Assembly: GCF_003426735.1 (NCBI RefSeq)
Contig: NZ_QVON01000003.1
Coordinates: 124,001 to 188,000, forward strand
DNA: 64,000 nucleotides
Direction: 5' to 3'
DNA from: Arenibacter sp. P308M17
GTDB lineage: Bacteria > Bacteroidota > Bacteroidia > Flavobacteriales > Flavobacteriaceae
Positions 1 through 8,513 of the stretch are shown here, piece after piece (the stretch's first letter is position 1; every line of letters starts with the position of its first letter). Made by a program: the position numbers and the translations under genes. The notes beneath the pieces are model-generated. The model made no database searches and had not been told where the DNA came from. It worked only from the letters and a program-made list of their open reading frames with translations.

Positions 1-718
1 GAACCAACTTATCATCATAATACATTACAGACCCCCTGCTACCACATTTAACCACCACATAGTTGCATTTAATTCCAACACTTTCAATGGCTTGGTCAAT
101 GCTAGAAAACCCTGTCAATTTTTTAAGCTCCACTTCATTGGGAATAAAAACATCCACAAAAGGAAGCACTTGTTCCAAATTGAGCTCCCATGTTTCGGAC
201 GGGTCCCATTGTACATCCAACGAAGTCGTGATTCCCTCATTTTTTGCCATTTCAAATAGTCTATGAAGGCTATTTTTAAATCCTGGCTGAAAAAAATAAG
301 AGGAAAAGTGAAGGTGTTCGGCCCGTCTTAACTGCTTTGGGTCAATATCATCCAGACCCATATAGGACATGGCCCCTTGGTGAGTAATCATAGCCCTTTC
401 CTCATCATAACTAAGTGCTACCGTGGCCCCGGTCTTATATTTATCATCAATGATGATCATCGAAGTATCTACTCCCGCACTGTTTAATTCATCAATTATA
501 AATTGCCCAAAAACATCATTGCCAAGCTTTCCTACAAAGGCCACCTTTAAGCCCAAAGAGCTTAAATTGCTGGCGCAAATGGCAGATGAACTTCCCAAGG
601 TCAAAGTCATGTCGTTCGACAAAATTTCTTTTCCGACCTCTGGAAATCCTTGGATCTGGTTAAAAATCAAATCCACATTGAGTTCCCCTACCACTATGAC
701 ATCAAATTCCCTCGCCAT
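1..718 (-). CDS. PfkB-family carbohydrate kinase, 3' end cut by window edge
   Basis: The reading frame opens at the ATG ending at 718 and stays open to position 1, so about 239 N-terminal residues are visible. The start (MAREFDVIVVGELNVD) has the ribokinase/PfkB N-terminal strand with the GELNVD sugar-binding turn at residues 11-16. A glycine-rich stretch (LGSSSAICASNLSSLG) and VGKLGNDVFG follow, both typical of the family. The C-terminal GAGD anion hole and catalytic Asp lie outside the window, so activity cannot be judged. It sits 90 bp downstream of the SIS isomerase gene on the same strand and is probably cotranscribed. The pair would convert and phosphorylate a sugar; a sugar or sugar-acid kinase role is inferred and the substrate is unknown. 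Confidence 0.85.
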   Translation of the reverse strand, partial: MAREFDVIVVGELNVDLIFNQIQGFPEVGKEILSNDMTLTLGSSSAICASNLSSLGLKVAFVGKLGNDVFGQFIIDELNSAGVDTSMIIIDDKYKTGATVALSYDEERAMITHQGAMSYMGLDDIDPKQLRRAEHLHFSSYFFQPGFKNSLHRLFEMAKNEGITTSLDVQWDPSETWELNLEQVLPFVDVFIPNEVELKKLTGFSSIDQAIESVGIKCNYVVVKCGSRGSVMYYDDKLV

Positions 719-808
719 TGACTATATTTTCAGTGCTTTAAATATTTTCTTATATCAAATCTAAATTATCACAATTTCTTTGACTGCATAGGTAGTATGG
801 TTTTATAC

Positions 809-1999
809 CTATTTTTTATTCTTATAAATTTTAACCCCCTGAACCACTCTGTTGATAGAATTATTTACCGATGGGGAATCTGGCGAAAGACCCAGATCCA
901 GTGATTTGAACAGTCCTAAAAGTTGACTTGGAAGTACCGCGCACACCGCAAAATATTCCTCTGGGATATTATTGGATTCGGCTACCTCAATGAACAGGTC
1001 CAAAGAAATACTTTCTTTATTTTTTATAAGCTCGCCGATTCCAATTTCGTACAACTTTTCTTTTTGCTGATTTATGGATCTCACCAAATCGTACTCATAT
1101 TTATTTACAAAATCATCATTGGAAAAAAGGTACACTACCAAAGTAGATTCATTGATAACTGCTTTGGGACCATGTCTCAACCCCAGGAACGAATCGTATT
1201 TACAAACTACCTGACCATCTGTCAATTCCTGGACTTTTAAATGGGACTCCCTTGCAATTCCTTTTAGAGCGCCCGACCCAAGAAAAAACACCCTATTAAA
1301 TTCCAGCGTGGCCACGACCTTTACCATTTCCGTATATTTTTCAAGAATGGTTTTCCCATACCGCACTAAATGGTCCACATATTTTTTATTCCTTTCCAAC
1401 TTTTTAATATCGGACACCAGAATCCCGGCCAACAACATAGTGGTAAAGGATGACGTCATAGCCAACCCCTTATCATTTGCCCCTGCAGGCATTAACAGCA
1501 CAAAAGAATTGTCCAGATCGGCCAAATTGGCAAGCTTGCCGGTAGCGTTACATGTGATTATCAAATGAAAGATCGTAGTGCAATATTCAGAAGCCAAATC
1601 GACCGTAGCAACACTTTCCGGACTATCCCCGGAACGTGCAAAGGACACCATCAATACCGGTTGTTCGGAATCCATGATATAATCGGCAGGGTGCGAAATA
1701 AAATCGGTCGATGCTATCACCTCCGTTGGCCTTCCAAATTTTTTCTGAAACTTTTTATGCAGCACTTCCCCAATAAAAGCAGAGGTACCGGCACCTGTCA
1801 AGATAACCTTCAGATTATCATAAACCAACACTTTATTCAGGAAACTGGACAATTCCTGTTTTGAAGCTACAACATCTTCATAGGTCTTTTGCCACAAATA
1901 AGGCTGACCCATTATTTCGGAAGCCGTATAACTTGAACTTGTCGCATTTTTATTTTCAATCATACTTTCAATATCAAAATTAATCTTAAAAGAAATCAA
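809..1999 (-). CDS. SIS-domain sugar isomerase, AgaS-like
   Basis: This 396-residue cytoplasmic protein has two SIS (phosphosugar-binding) domains. The first carries LTGAGTSAFIG (about residues 67-77) and SFARSGDSPES (about 119-129). The second carries FLGSGALKGIARES and LGLRHGPKAVI. The order and length match the AgaS family (tagatose-6-phosphate ketose/aldose isomerase, or galactosamine-6-phosphate deaminase/isomerase). There is no GlmS-type glutaminase domain. It precedes the PfkB kinase gene on the same strand and is divergent from the NRAMP-like transporter. An amino-sugar or ketose-phosphate catabolic role follows from family and context; the exact substrate is inferred only. An internal Met at residue 13 is an alternative start. 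Confidence 0.85.
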   Translation of the reverse strand: MISFKINFDIESMIENKNATSSSYTASEIMGQPYLWQKTYEDVVASKQELSSFLNKVLVYDNLKVILTGAGTSAFIGEVLHKKFQKKFGRPTEVIASTDFISHPADYIMDSEQPVLMVSFARSGDSPESVATVDLASEYCTTIFHLIITCNATGKLANLADLDNSFVLLMPAGANDKGLAMTSSFTTMLLAGILVSDIKKLERNKKYVDHLVRYGKTILEKYTEMVKVVATLEFNRVFFLGSGALKGIARESHLKVQELTDGQVVCKYDSFLGLRHGPKAVINESTLVVYLFSNDDFVNKYEYDLVRSINQQKEKLYEIGIGELIKNKESISLDLFIEVAESNNIPEEYFAVCAVLPSQLLGLFKSLDLGLSPDSPSVNNSINRVVQGVKIYKNKK

Positions 2000-2079
2000 A
2001 TGTAATTAAACTTTTAAGTAAACGAAAGCATTTTTTGTGATATTATTTATTATTCCTTATTATTTAATTATTATTTCGA

Positions 2080-2087
2080 TATATTTG
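2080..2087 (+). promoter_or_regulatory. Candidate Bacteroidota -7 box (TATATTTG)
   Basis: TATATTTG matches the Bacteroidota -7 consensus TAnnTTTG. It lies in the divergent gap between the SIS isomerase and the NRAMP-like gene and would leave a leader of about 140 nt before the ATG at 2233. No well-spaced TTTG -33 box is visible. Confidence 0.35.
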
Positions 2088-2143
2088 TTTACCATAAATT
2101 GGGCATTCATGTACCTTTATTTTAAATTTTAAATAACGGAATC

Positions 2144-2158
2144 GGTTTATACGAAACC
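2144..2158. promoter_or_regulatory. Candidate operator, inverted repeat GGTTT-N5-AAACC
   Basis: A perfect 5-bp inverted repeat (GGTTT ATACG AAACC) lies between the divergent SIS isomerase and NRAMP-like genes, downstream of the candidate -7 box. An AT-rich near-palindrome lies just before it at about 2117-2136. A LacI- or GntR-type repressor site is possible, but no regulator gene lies beside it in the window. The assignment is inferred. Confidence 0.2.
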
Positions 2159-2232
2159 AAAAACCTGCAGGCCAATTTAAATTACGTATTCCAAGGCGTT
2201 CAAATCTTGACCATGATAAAAAATAACACTTA

Positions 2233-3471
2233 ATGAAATTAATAAAAAAGATCGACCCTAAAAGACCTGTTGAACCTGCGCCCAAATCCTTTTTTAAAAA
2301 GCTTGGTCCCGGTATTATTACGGCAGCTTTGGTTTTTGGGCCTGGCAGTTTGACCATTAATACCAAATTGGGTGCCAGCTACGGCTACAGCTTAATATGG
2401 GTTGTGGTTCTATCCATTATCCTTATGACCGCTTTTACTAAAATGTCTACCAGAATAGGCCTTTATAGTAGCGTTTCCTTAATGACACGCATTAAAACAG
2501 AAATGGGCAGGACCATTGCATTTTTAGTCGGTTTGGGCATCTTTTTAACTACGGCATCCTTTCAGGCGGGCAATACAGTTGGCGCGAGCCTTGCGTTTTC
2601 CGAAATGTTCTCATCCCCATTGGCAGTTTGGATCCTTCTTTTCACCCTATTGGCCATATCCTTATTATACTTTAAATCTTTTTACAAAATCCTTGAGAAG
2701 CTAATGATAGGATTGGTCATTCTAATGTTAAGCTCTTTTTTTCTTACTATAATAATGGTAGCGCCAAATATAGAACAGATAATCCTTGGGCTTATCCCAT
2801 CTGTGCCAAGCGGGTCCGAATATTTAATCATAACCCTAACAGCCTCCAGTTTTTCTATAGTAGGTGCATTCTACCAATCCTACCTTGTCCAGGAAAAAGG
2901 TTCCGGTTTGGCGGACCTACAAGATTGTATACGGGAGAGCAGGACGGGAATCATTATTCTAGGATTGCTTTCATCGTTGGTCATGATTTGTGCCGCTTCT
3001 GTTTTAAAAAGCAATAATATAGATGTTCGTAGTGCTTCCGATCTGGGGCTGGCATTGGAACCCCTATTCGGCTCCTTTACCTCCTATGTTTTTATGATCG
3101 GTTTCTTTGCGGCTTCCTTCTCCTCTATGATAGGCAATGCCACAATTGGCGGCGTTATTCTGGCCGATACCCTATTCGGGGAGAGCAGCCTTCAAAAAGT
3201 CAGGGTTCGATCCATGATCGTACTAATAATCCTGATAGGCGCGATCATTGCCTTCATTTTTGGCGCACTTCCCCTGGAACTTATCATATTTGCCCAGGGA
3301 ATAACCATTATGATAGTACCGATGACCGCTGTAATTCTATTAATGTTCGCAAACAGGAATAAAATATCCAATGAACTTAAAAATGGTAATTACACCAATG
3401 CCATAGGTGTTATTGGCATCACAGTGCTATTAATAATGTCCGTGTATAGTATTTATTATTTATTCTTTTAA
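2233..3471 (+). CDS. NRAMP-fold membrane transporter lacking canonical metal motifs
   Basis: This 412-residue integral membrane protein has about 11 hydrophobic segments. The N-terminal LGPGIITAALVFGPGSL is clearly NRAMP-like. The metal-binding DPGN motif of helix 1 is replaced by FGPGSL (residues 35-40), and the helix 6 MPH motif is replaced by VGAFYQSYLV (about 210-219). Canonical Mn/Fe NRAMP transport is therefore doubtful. Related bacterial proteins are annotated as NRAMP-like divalent metal transporters, and some NRAMP relatives move Mg or have lost metal coordination. Its location beside a sugar isomerase, kinase and Gfo/Idh enzyme suggests uptake of an organic substrate or a cofactor ion; this is inference. 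Confidence 0.8.
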   Translation: MKLIKKIDPKRPVEPAPKSFFKKLGPGIITAALVFGPGSLTINTKLGASYGYSLIWVVVLSIILMTAFTKMSTRIGLYSSVSLMTRIKTEMGRTIAFLVGLGIFLTTASFQAGNTVGASLAFSEMFSSPLAVWILLFTLLAISLLYFKSFYKILEKLMIGLVILMLSSFFLTIIMVAPNIEQIILGLIPSVPSGSEYLIITLTASSFSIVGAFYQSYLVQEKGSGLADLQDCIRESRTGIIILGLLSSLVMICAASVLKSNNIDVRSASDLGLALEPLFGSFTSYVFMIGFFAASFSSMIGNATIGGVILADTLFGESSLQKVRVRSMIVLIILIGAIIAFIFGALPLELIIFAQGITIMIVPMTAVILLMFANRNKISNELKNGNYTNAIGVIGITVLLIMSVYSIYYLFF

Positions 3472-3775
3472 TATTTTAATTATTGTTGTCCGATAACATT
3501 TTTATAAATCATCATAAGTCCATTAATAACAATGATTATGAGACATTGACGCCTTTTGTACCCTGCTTTTTGATCCGATATATCTGGATAAAAAGGGATG
3601 CTTTAAATCAGCTGGTTATAATCGGATCTTTAGTCTTAAGGCTTGCAACGAAGTGGTCTTTTGTCTTTAACCGGACAATTATGTATTTTAATATTAAAAT
3701 TGTACCATGGAAAGACATTCAGCATTAAAAATAAATCAAGTTTAAAATAAGCTATTAATTATAAAACATTGAATT
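3472..3775. other. Intergenic region, no gene seen
   Basis: About 300 bp separates the transporter from the Gfo/Idh gene. The only open frame (3483-3728) has no recognisable protein features and no promoter. No repeat or convincing terminator hairpin was found. Confidence 0.5.
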
Positions 3776-5089
3776 ATGATTAAAAAGGGGAGCCCGAACA
3801 GCAGAAGGGATTTTGTTAAGACCAGTGTACTGGCCAGTGGTGCCATATTCAGCGGATTACCTATTAAGGCAATGGCCAATAACAGGAGCAATACAATAAA
3901 CGAACTAAAAATAGGACTTGTAGGCTGTGGTGGTCGGGGAACCGGGGCCGCCTATGAAGCCCTAAATACTTCTACAGCCGTAAAACTGGTTGCTATGGGA
4001 GAAGTTTTTGACGATAGACTCAACAGTGCCTACCAAAACTTAAAAAACGCCTTTCCCGATCAGATAGATGTCCCTGATACCCGAAAATTTATAGGGTTCA
4101 ATGCCTACCTAAAAGTAATCGAACATTGCGATATTGTAATATTGGCAACCCCTGCCCCGTTCCGTCCGATTCATTTTGAGGCAGCCATTAATGCCGGCAA
4201 GCACGCCTTTATAGAAAAACCATTGTTTGTGGACATTCCCGGATATCTTAAAATAATGGAAACCAATGAACTTGCAAAACAAAAGCGTTTAAGCGTTGGC
4301 GTTGGACTTCAGCTACGGTTTGAGGGGGGGTATCAAGAGATGAAAGATAAAATTGCAGAGGGTGCCATTGGGGACATTACTTCATTGGACGTTTATTATA
4401 ATGTAGGTGCTCCCGTCATATTTCCAAGACAACCGGAACAGACGGAAATGAATTACCAAATGAGAAATTGGAGGTACTTCACCTGGTTATGGGGAGGTCA
4501 GTTGGCCGGACAGGCCATCCATCAAATAGATATCATGAATTGGATAATGAACGATTATCCAAACACCGTAAATGGCTTAGGTGGCCGACAGGCCTATTCG
4601 GGACCCAATCAAGGAAATACCTATGACCATCATTATGCGGAATACGAATATTCCAACAAGGTGAAACTTCACGTTCAATGCAGAAATATTGACAATAACT
4701 GGAACAAAAGTGGCTTTCACATTCAAGGAAGCATAGGATATGCCGATGACAAATCCCAAATATTCAATTCAGCAGGCGAACTAATTTGGCGTTACCGTAA
4801 TAAGGAGGAGGTTTTTGGTTCTTCCCAAAAATGTCAATCCCATTTCATCAACTCCATTTTGGAAAATAACCCCATAAATCAAGTGGAATACGGTGCCAAA
4901 TCCACACTGACCACCATAATGGGAAGAATGGCGATCCACTCCGGTCAAAGGTTGAATCTGGAACAAGTCCTGGCTTCCAAAAAAACGATTCTACCCAACG
5001 AATTTACATGGGATGCCACAATGCCCGATATGCCGGGGAAAGATGGTAATTACGAAATCCCGATCCCTGGCAAAACAGAGGTTTTATAA
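3776..5089 (+). CDS. Gfo/Idh/MocA-family oxidoreductase with RR export signal
   Basis: The 437-residue product starts with a twin-arginine-like signal (SRRDFVKTSVLASGAIFSG, residues 9-27). A Rossmann NAD(P)-binding motif GLVGCGGRG follows at 47-55, then the family EKP motif at 147-149. The C-terminal domain has GQAIHQIDIMNW, which supplies the usual catalytic His/Asp region. Secreted Gfo/Idh enzymes with Tat signals are common in Bacteroidota and Planctomycetes glycan loci, where some act as glycosidases or dehydrogenases using tightly bound nucleotide. Substrate is unknown. It lies downstream of the transporter and upstream of the PLP enzyme on the same strand. Confidence 0.85.
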   Translation: MIKKGSPNSRRDFVKTSVLASGAIFSGLPIKAMANNRSNTINELKIGLVGCGGRGTGAAYEALNTSTAVKLVAMGEVFDDRLNSAYQNLKNAFPDQIDVPDTRKFIGFNAYLKVIEHCDIVILATPAPFRPIHFEAAINAGKHAFIEKPLFVDIPGYLKIMETNELAKQKRLSVGVGLQLRFEGGYQEMKDKIAEGAIGDITSLDVYYNVGAPVIFPRQPEQTEMNYQMRNWRYFTWLWGGQLAGQAIHQIDIMNWIMNDYPNTVNGLGGRQAYSGPNQGNTYDHHYAEYEYSNKVKLHVQCRNIDNNWNKSGFHIQGSIGYADDKSQIFNSAGELIWRYRNKEEVFGSSQKCQSHFINSILENNPINQVEYGAKSTLTTIMGRMAIHSGQRLNLEQVLASKKTILPNEFTWDATMPDMPGKDGNYEIPIPGKTEVL

Positions 5090-5229
5090 ACGCCATGTAA
5101 AGTAGGAATAGTCCAGGTTTTATCCTTTGGTTTTATCTATGCGCCGGCTGGCTCCTTCGCTAAAAAATCTACCAGACATTTTCTTTATGCTCGGCCCTGT
5201 CTTTTCCCGCAATACATCAAAACAACAAT

Positions 5230-6207
5230 ATGCTCTACAATAAATTTAATCTAGGTTTTTTTCCAACCCCTTTACATAAATTAAAAAAATTATCCAATAA
5301 GCACCCCAATTATAATCTCTTTATTAAAAGGGATGACCACACCGGACTGGCCTCTGGCGGCAATAAAACCAGAAAATTGGAGTATTTGATCAAACAGGCG
5401 CTGGATGAAAATTGCGATACCATTATTACCGCCGGAGCACAACAATCCAACCATTGCAGACAAACGGCCGCCGCTTGTGCAATGGCCAATTTGGAATGTC
5501 ATTTACTGTTGGGTGGTAAAAGGCCCGAAGTTTATGAAGGCAACTTGTTGCTCTCTTCCATTCTTGGTGCCAATATTCATTTTACAGCTAAGAACAGAAA
5601 GGGGGAGGATATAGAAACCTTAAAAAACATACTGGACAAACAAGGGAAGAGGTGTTATGTAATTCCTTATGGAGGTTCTGATATCATTGGTGCCATGGGA
5701 TTCGTTAATGCCGTTAGGGAACTAAAAGAGCAATTAACGGCACAACAATTGAAAATCGATTATATATTCTTTGCTTCAAGTTCCGGAGGAATGCAGGCAG
5801 GATTGACCCTAGGGAAAGAAATCTATACATTACATTCAGAGTTGATTCCGATCAGTATAGATAAGGATGAAACAAAGGGTGTTTCGCTGGAAAAAGTTGT
5901 TTTAGATATTATAAATGATGGATTTAAAAAATTTAAAATCGATAAAAAAATTCAAATTTCGGAAATTAACTTAAATAGGGATTACGACAAGGATGGTTAC
6001 GGCGTGGTCACTGAAAATGAAAGAAATGCCATTTTTGAATTGGCAAGGAACGAAGGAATTTTATTGGACCCTGTTTACACTGGAAGGGCATTTTACGGAA
6101 TGTTGGACTTCCTAAAAAAAGAAAAACTACCCCCTAATTCCAATGTCCTGTTTTGGCATACAGGTGGGTTGCCTGCCATGTTCACCTCCGCAAATCAACT
6201 TAAATAA
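5230..6207 (+). CDS. PLP-dependent D-cysteine desulfhydrase / ACC deaminase family
   Basis: This 325-residue cytoplasmic enzyme belongs to fold type II of the PLP enzymes. The motif KRDDHTGLASGGNKTRKLE (33-51) contains the expected Schiff-base lysine, K46, in GGNK. AGAQQSNHCRQTAA supplies the substrate and carboxylate-binding loop, and FASSSGGMQAGLT is the phosphate-binding region. Members release ammonia, and from cysteine-type substrates also sulfide or sulfite (D-cysteine desulfhydrase, L-cysteate sulfo-lyase, ACC deaminase); sequence alone does not separate these. In this sugar cluster a deaminase acting on an amino-sugar acid is an alternative. The start is the ATG at 5230, 140 bp after the preceding gene. 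Confidence 0.82.
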   Translation: MLYNKFNLGFFPTPLHKLKKLSNKHPNYNLFIKRDDHTGLASGGNKTRKLEYLIKQALDENCDTIITAGAQQSNHCRQTAAACAMANLECHLLLGGKRPEVYEGNLLLSSILGANIHFTAKNRKGEDIETLKNILDKQGKRCYVIPYGGSDIIGAMGFVNAVRELKEQLTAQQLKIDYIFFASSSGGMQAGLTLGKEIYTLHSELIPISIDKDETKGVSLEKVVLDIINDGFKKFKIDKKIQISEINLNRDYDKDGYGVVTENERNAIFELARNEGILLDPVYTGRAFYGMLDFLKKEKLPPNSNVLFWHTGGLPAMFTSANQLK

Positions 6208-6412
6208 CTTCTGTTATGGTTGGTCCAACTTAAGAATTAGCATGTAAACTTTATTGGAAAAGCAGAAAATAGGTTTATTTAAATACCTGACATTTATATA
6301 TCTTATCTTAATTATTTTTACAACTCTTAACCCTATGCAAAAAAAACTTAACTTAGGGTTAATATGCTTTTCCTTCTTAAAAAATATTTTAGCCATTATA
6401 AACAGCGTCTAT

Positions 6413-8323
6413 ATGAAACCCTTTTTTAAATGTCTTTTAGCCTTCGTAACAATAGTCCATATAGGCAGTGTGCTCCACGCGCAAAACGAAAACCCGACCT
6501 TTTCCCATACCATAAAAGAGGAATTGAAACCATGGACGAACAAGCCATTTTACAATAATCCCGATAATTTTCAATTTGCCATTGTCAGCGATAGAACAGG
6601 AGGGCATCGTGAAGGGGTATTTGGCAAGGGAATCGAAAAAATAAACCTATTGTATCCGGAATTCGTAATTAGCGTGGGCGACTTAATCGAAGGATATTCC
6701 AAGGACAATAGCCTGATAAATGCACAATGGAAGGAATTTGACAGTATTCTAAAGCCGCTTTCCACCCGTTTTTTCTATGTAGCGGGGAACCACGATTATT
6801 CCAACGAGGTAATGGCACAACAATGGAAGGAACGCTATGGCAAGGACTACTATCACTTTATCTACAAAGATGTACTCTTTCTTATCCTAAATAGCAACGA
6901 TGGTGATGGGGTAATCATGGGCAAGGACCAAATTGCATTTTTAAAGGAAGCCATCGCCCAGAACAACAATGTACGCTGGACGATGGTTTTTATGCACCAT
7001 CCTATGTGGGCCTACGGGGAAGCCAGTGGGTTCAATGAAGTGGAAGAAGCCTTAAGCGATAGAAAATATACCGTTTTCGCTGGCCATACCCATCGCTATT
7101 TGTTCGACGTAAGAAACGATCAAAATCATTATGTCCTAGCTACCACCGGCGGTGGAAGTAAGTTAAGGGGCCCCAAATTTGGAGAGTTCGATCATATCGG
7201 ATGGGTGACCATGACGGACAATGGACCCAAACTAGCCAACATTGCCCTTTCAGGAATTCTTGATCATAACGTAAGCACCAGGCAAACAAATGAACTGGCC
7301 GTTTCGCTCATCAATGCAACCAATTTTAAAACCTTGGTCATGGCCAAGAAAACAGAAAGAAAAGCCATTCTATTGTTAGACAATACCTCCAACAAACCCA
7401 TTCACTTTAAGGGCCAATTGTACCATCATCACCAGGTAAAACCCGATTCTTCCCGCTTTCAGCTTAGTCTGCCCCCCATGACTTCCTCTGAAATAGTCAT
7501 AAAAACTGCCCCCATGGACGATTCCGATGCATCTACTTGGGATCCTTTGGAACTTGAATGGGAAATGAGCTACGATAACGCTTTTATGGAACCGGAATTC
7601 AGTTTGAGCGGTACCGAAATCATTGAACTAAGGCCGTCCCACACTGGTATATCCATAACGGAACAAGACATTTTTATAAAAGATCTACAAGTGGCTTTAA
7701 CGCATCCCTATAAACAAGTTTCCGCCAAATTTACTTTGGACGGTAGCCAATTAAATGAAAATGCTCCCATATTCCCCGAGCGTCTGACCCTGGACAAGAC
7801 CACCGTGCTTAATGTGAAACTTATGGATTCCGAAGGTTTTGAAAGTGCCGTACTCCAGAAAACCTATAAAAAGATAAAACCGGCGGAGGCAACAAAAAAA
7901 TCAAGGAACGGCAAAAAGGGGCTGCAATACGCCTATTACGAAGGCAATTTTGATTCAGTACCTGATTTTAGCACCTTGAAATCGGTAAAAAAAGGCTCGG
8001 TCACCCTATTGGACCCAGACAAGATCGGTGAAAGATTGGACCATTATGCCATTCAATATAAAGGTTTCATCAGCATACCGGAAACAGGAATATATACTTT
8101 TTATTTAAAGTCCGATGATGGATCTAAACTTTATTTGGACGGTGAACTCTTAATAGATAATGACGGCTCGCACGATACCTCAACAAAAACTGGTCTAAAA
8201 GCACTCAAAAAGGGCAAGCATCCCGTTCGGATCGATTATTTTGAAGACTTTTTAGGAGAGCATTTGCAATTGGACTTCTCCGGACCTACTGTAGAAAAAT
8301 CGCCAGCAATATTTTGGCATTAA
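6413..8323 (+). CDS. Secreted metallophosphoesterase with C-terminal PA14 domain
   Basis: The start at 6413 is preferred over 6254 because it gives a clean signal peptide (MKPFFKCLLAFVTIVHIGSV, cleavage after HAQ) and a 636-residue protein. Calcineurin-type metal motifs are present: VSD (58-60), VGDLIEG (88-94), GNHD (125-128), MHHPMW and AGHTHR. The first motif has D-R-T-G instead of the usual D-x-H. A linker with beta-rich segments follows, and the last ~130 residues (YEGNFDSVPDF through SDDGSKLYLDG) are a PA14 carbohydrate-binding domain. It probably dephosphorylates a sugar- or nucleotide-linked substrate outside the cytoplasm. It ends convergently with the FAD oxidoreductase gene. Confidence 0.85.
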   Translation: MKPFFKCLLAFVTIVHIGSVLHAQNENPTFSHTIKEELKPWTNKPFYNNPDNFQFAIVSDRTGGHREGVFGKGIEKINLLYPEFVISVGDLIEGYSKDNSLINAQWKEFDSILKPLSTRFFYVAGNHDYSNEVMAQQWKERYGKDYYHFIYKDVLFLILNSNDGDGVIMGKDQIAFLKEAIAQNNNVRWTMVFMHHPMWAYGEASGFNEVEEALSDRKYTVFAGHTHRYLFDVRNDQNHYVLATTGGGSKLRGPKFGEFDHIGWVTMTDNGPKLANIALSGILDHNVSTRQTNELAVSLINATNFKTLVMAKKTERKAILLLDNTSNKPIHFKGQLYHHHQVKPDSSRFQLSLPPMTSSEIVIKTAPMDDSDASTWDPLELEWEMSYDNAFMEPEFSLSGTEIIELRPSHTGISITEQDIFIKDLQVALTHPYKQVSAKFTLDGSQLNENAPIFPERLTLDKTTVLNVKLMDSEGFESAVLQKTYKKIKPAEATKKSRNGKKGLQYAYYEGNFDSVPDFSTLKSVKKGSVTLLDPDKIGERLDHYAIQYKGFISIPETGIYTFYLKSDDGSKLYLDGELLIDNDGSHDTSTKTGLKALKKGKHPVRIDYFEDFLGEHLQLDFSGPTVEKSPAIFWH

Positions 8324-8365
8324 CTTTTAGCTCAATGTTAAATAAGGTGAAGTAGATTTTGTTAT

Positions 8366-8409
8366 ATGACAAAATTCAATTTTGCAAAATTTTCCTCAAT
8401 TTTTGTCAT
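8366..8409. repeat. 44-bp miniature repeat with ATGACAAAA inverted ends
   Basis: The segment begins ATGACAAAA and ends TTTTGTCAT, a perfect 9-bp terminal inverted repeat. It contains AAAATTTTCCTCAATTTTT, which is also the end sequence of the longer repeat copies at 10491-10658 and 22466-22638. The 11-bp direct repeat GAAGTAGATTT flanks it at 8349-8359 and 8418-8428. The internal CAAAATTCAATTTTG hairpin lies between two convergent genes and could help terminate transcription. It looks like an internally deleted copy of that family. Confidence 0.6.
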
Positions 8410-8513
8410 GTACTTATGAAGTAGATTTAAAATGAAACACCCCAAATAATACGCCCATCAAGAGTTCATAACCTCTAAACGATTTTTGCGAAATAGCAAA
8501 AACACTGCCACTG

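Noticed and set aside
3483-3728. 81-residue open frame between the transporter and Gfo/Idh genes
   Set aside because: It has no promoter, no recognisable protein features and occurs in AT-rich intergenic DNA.
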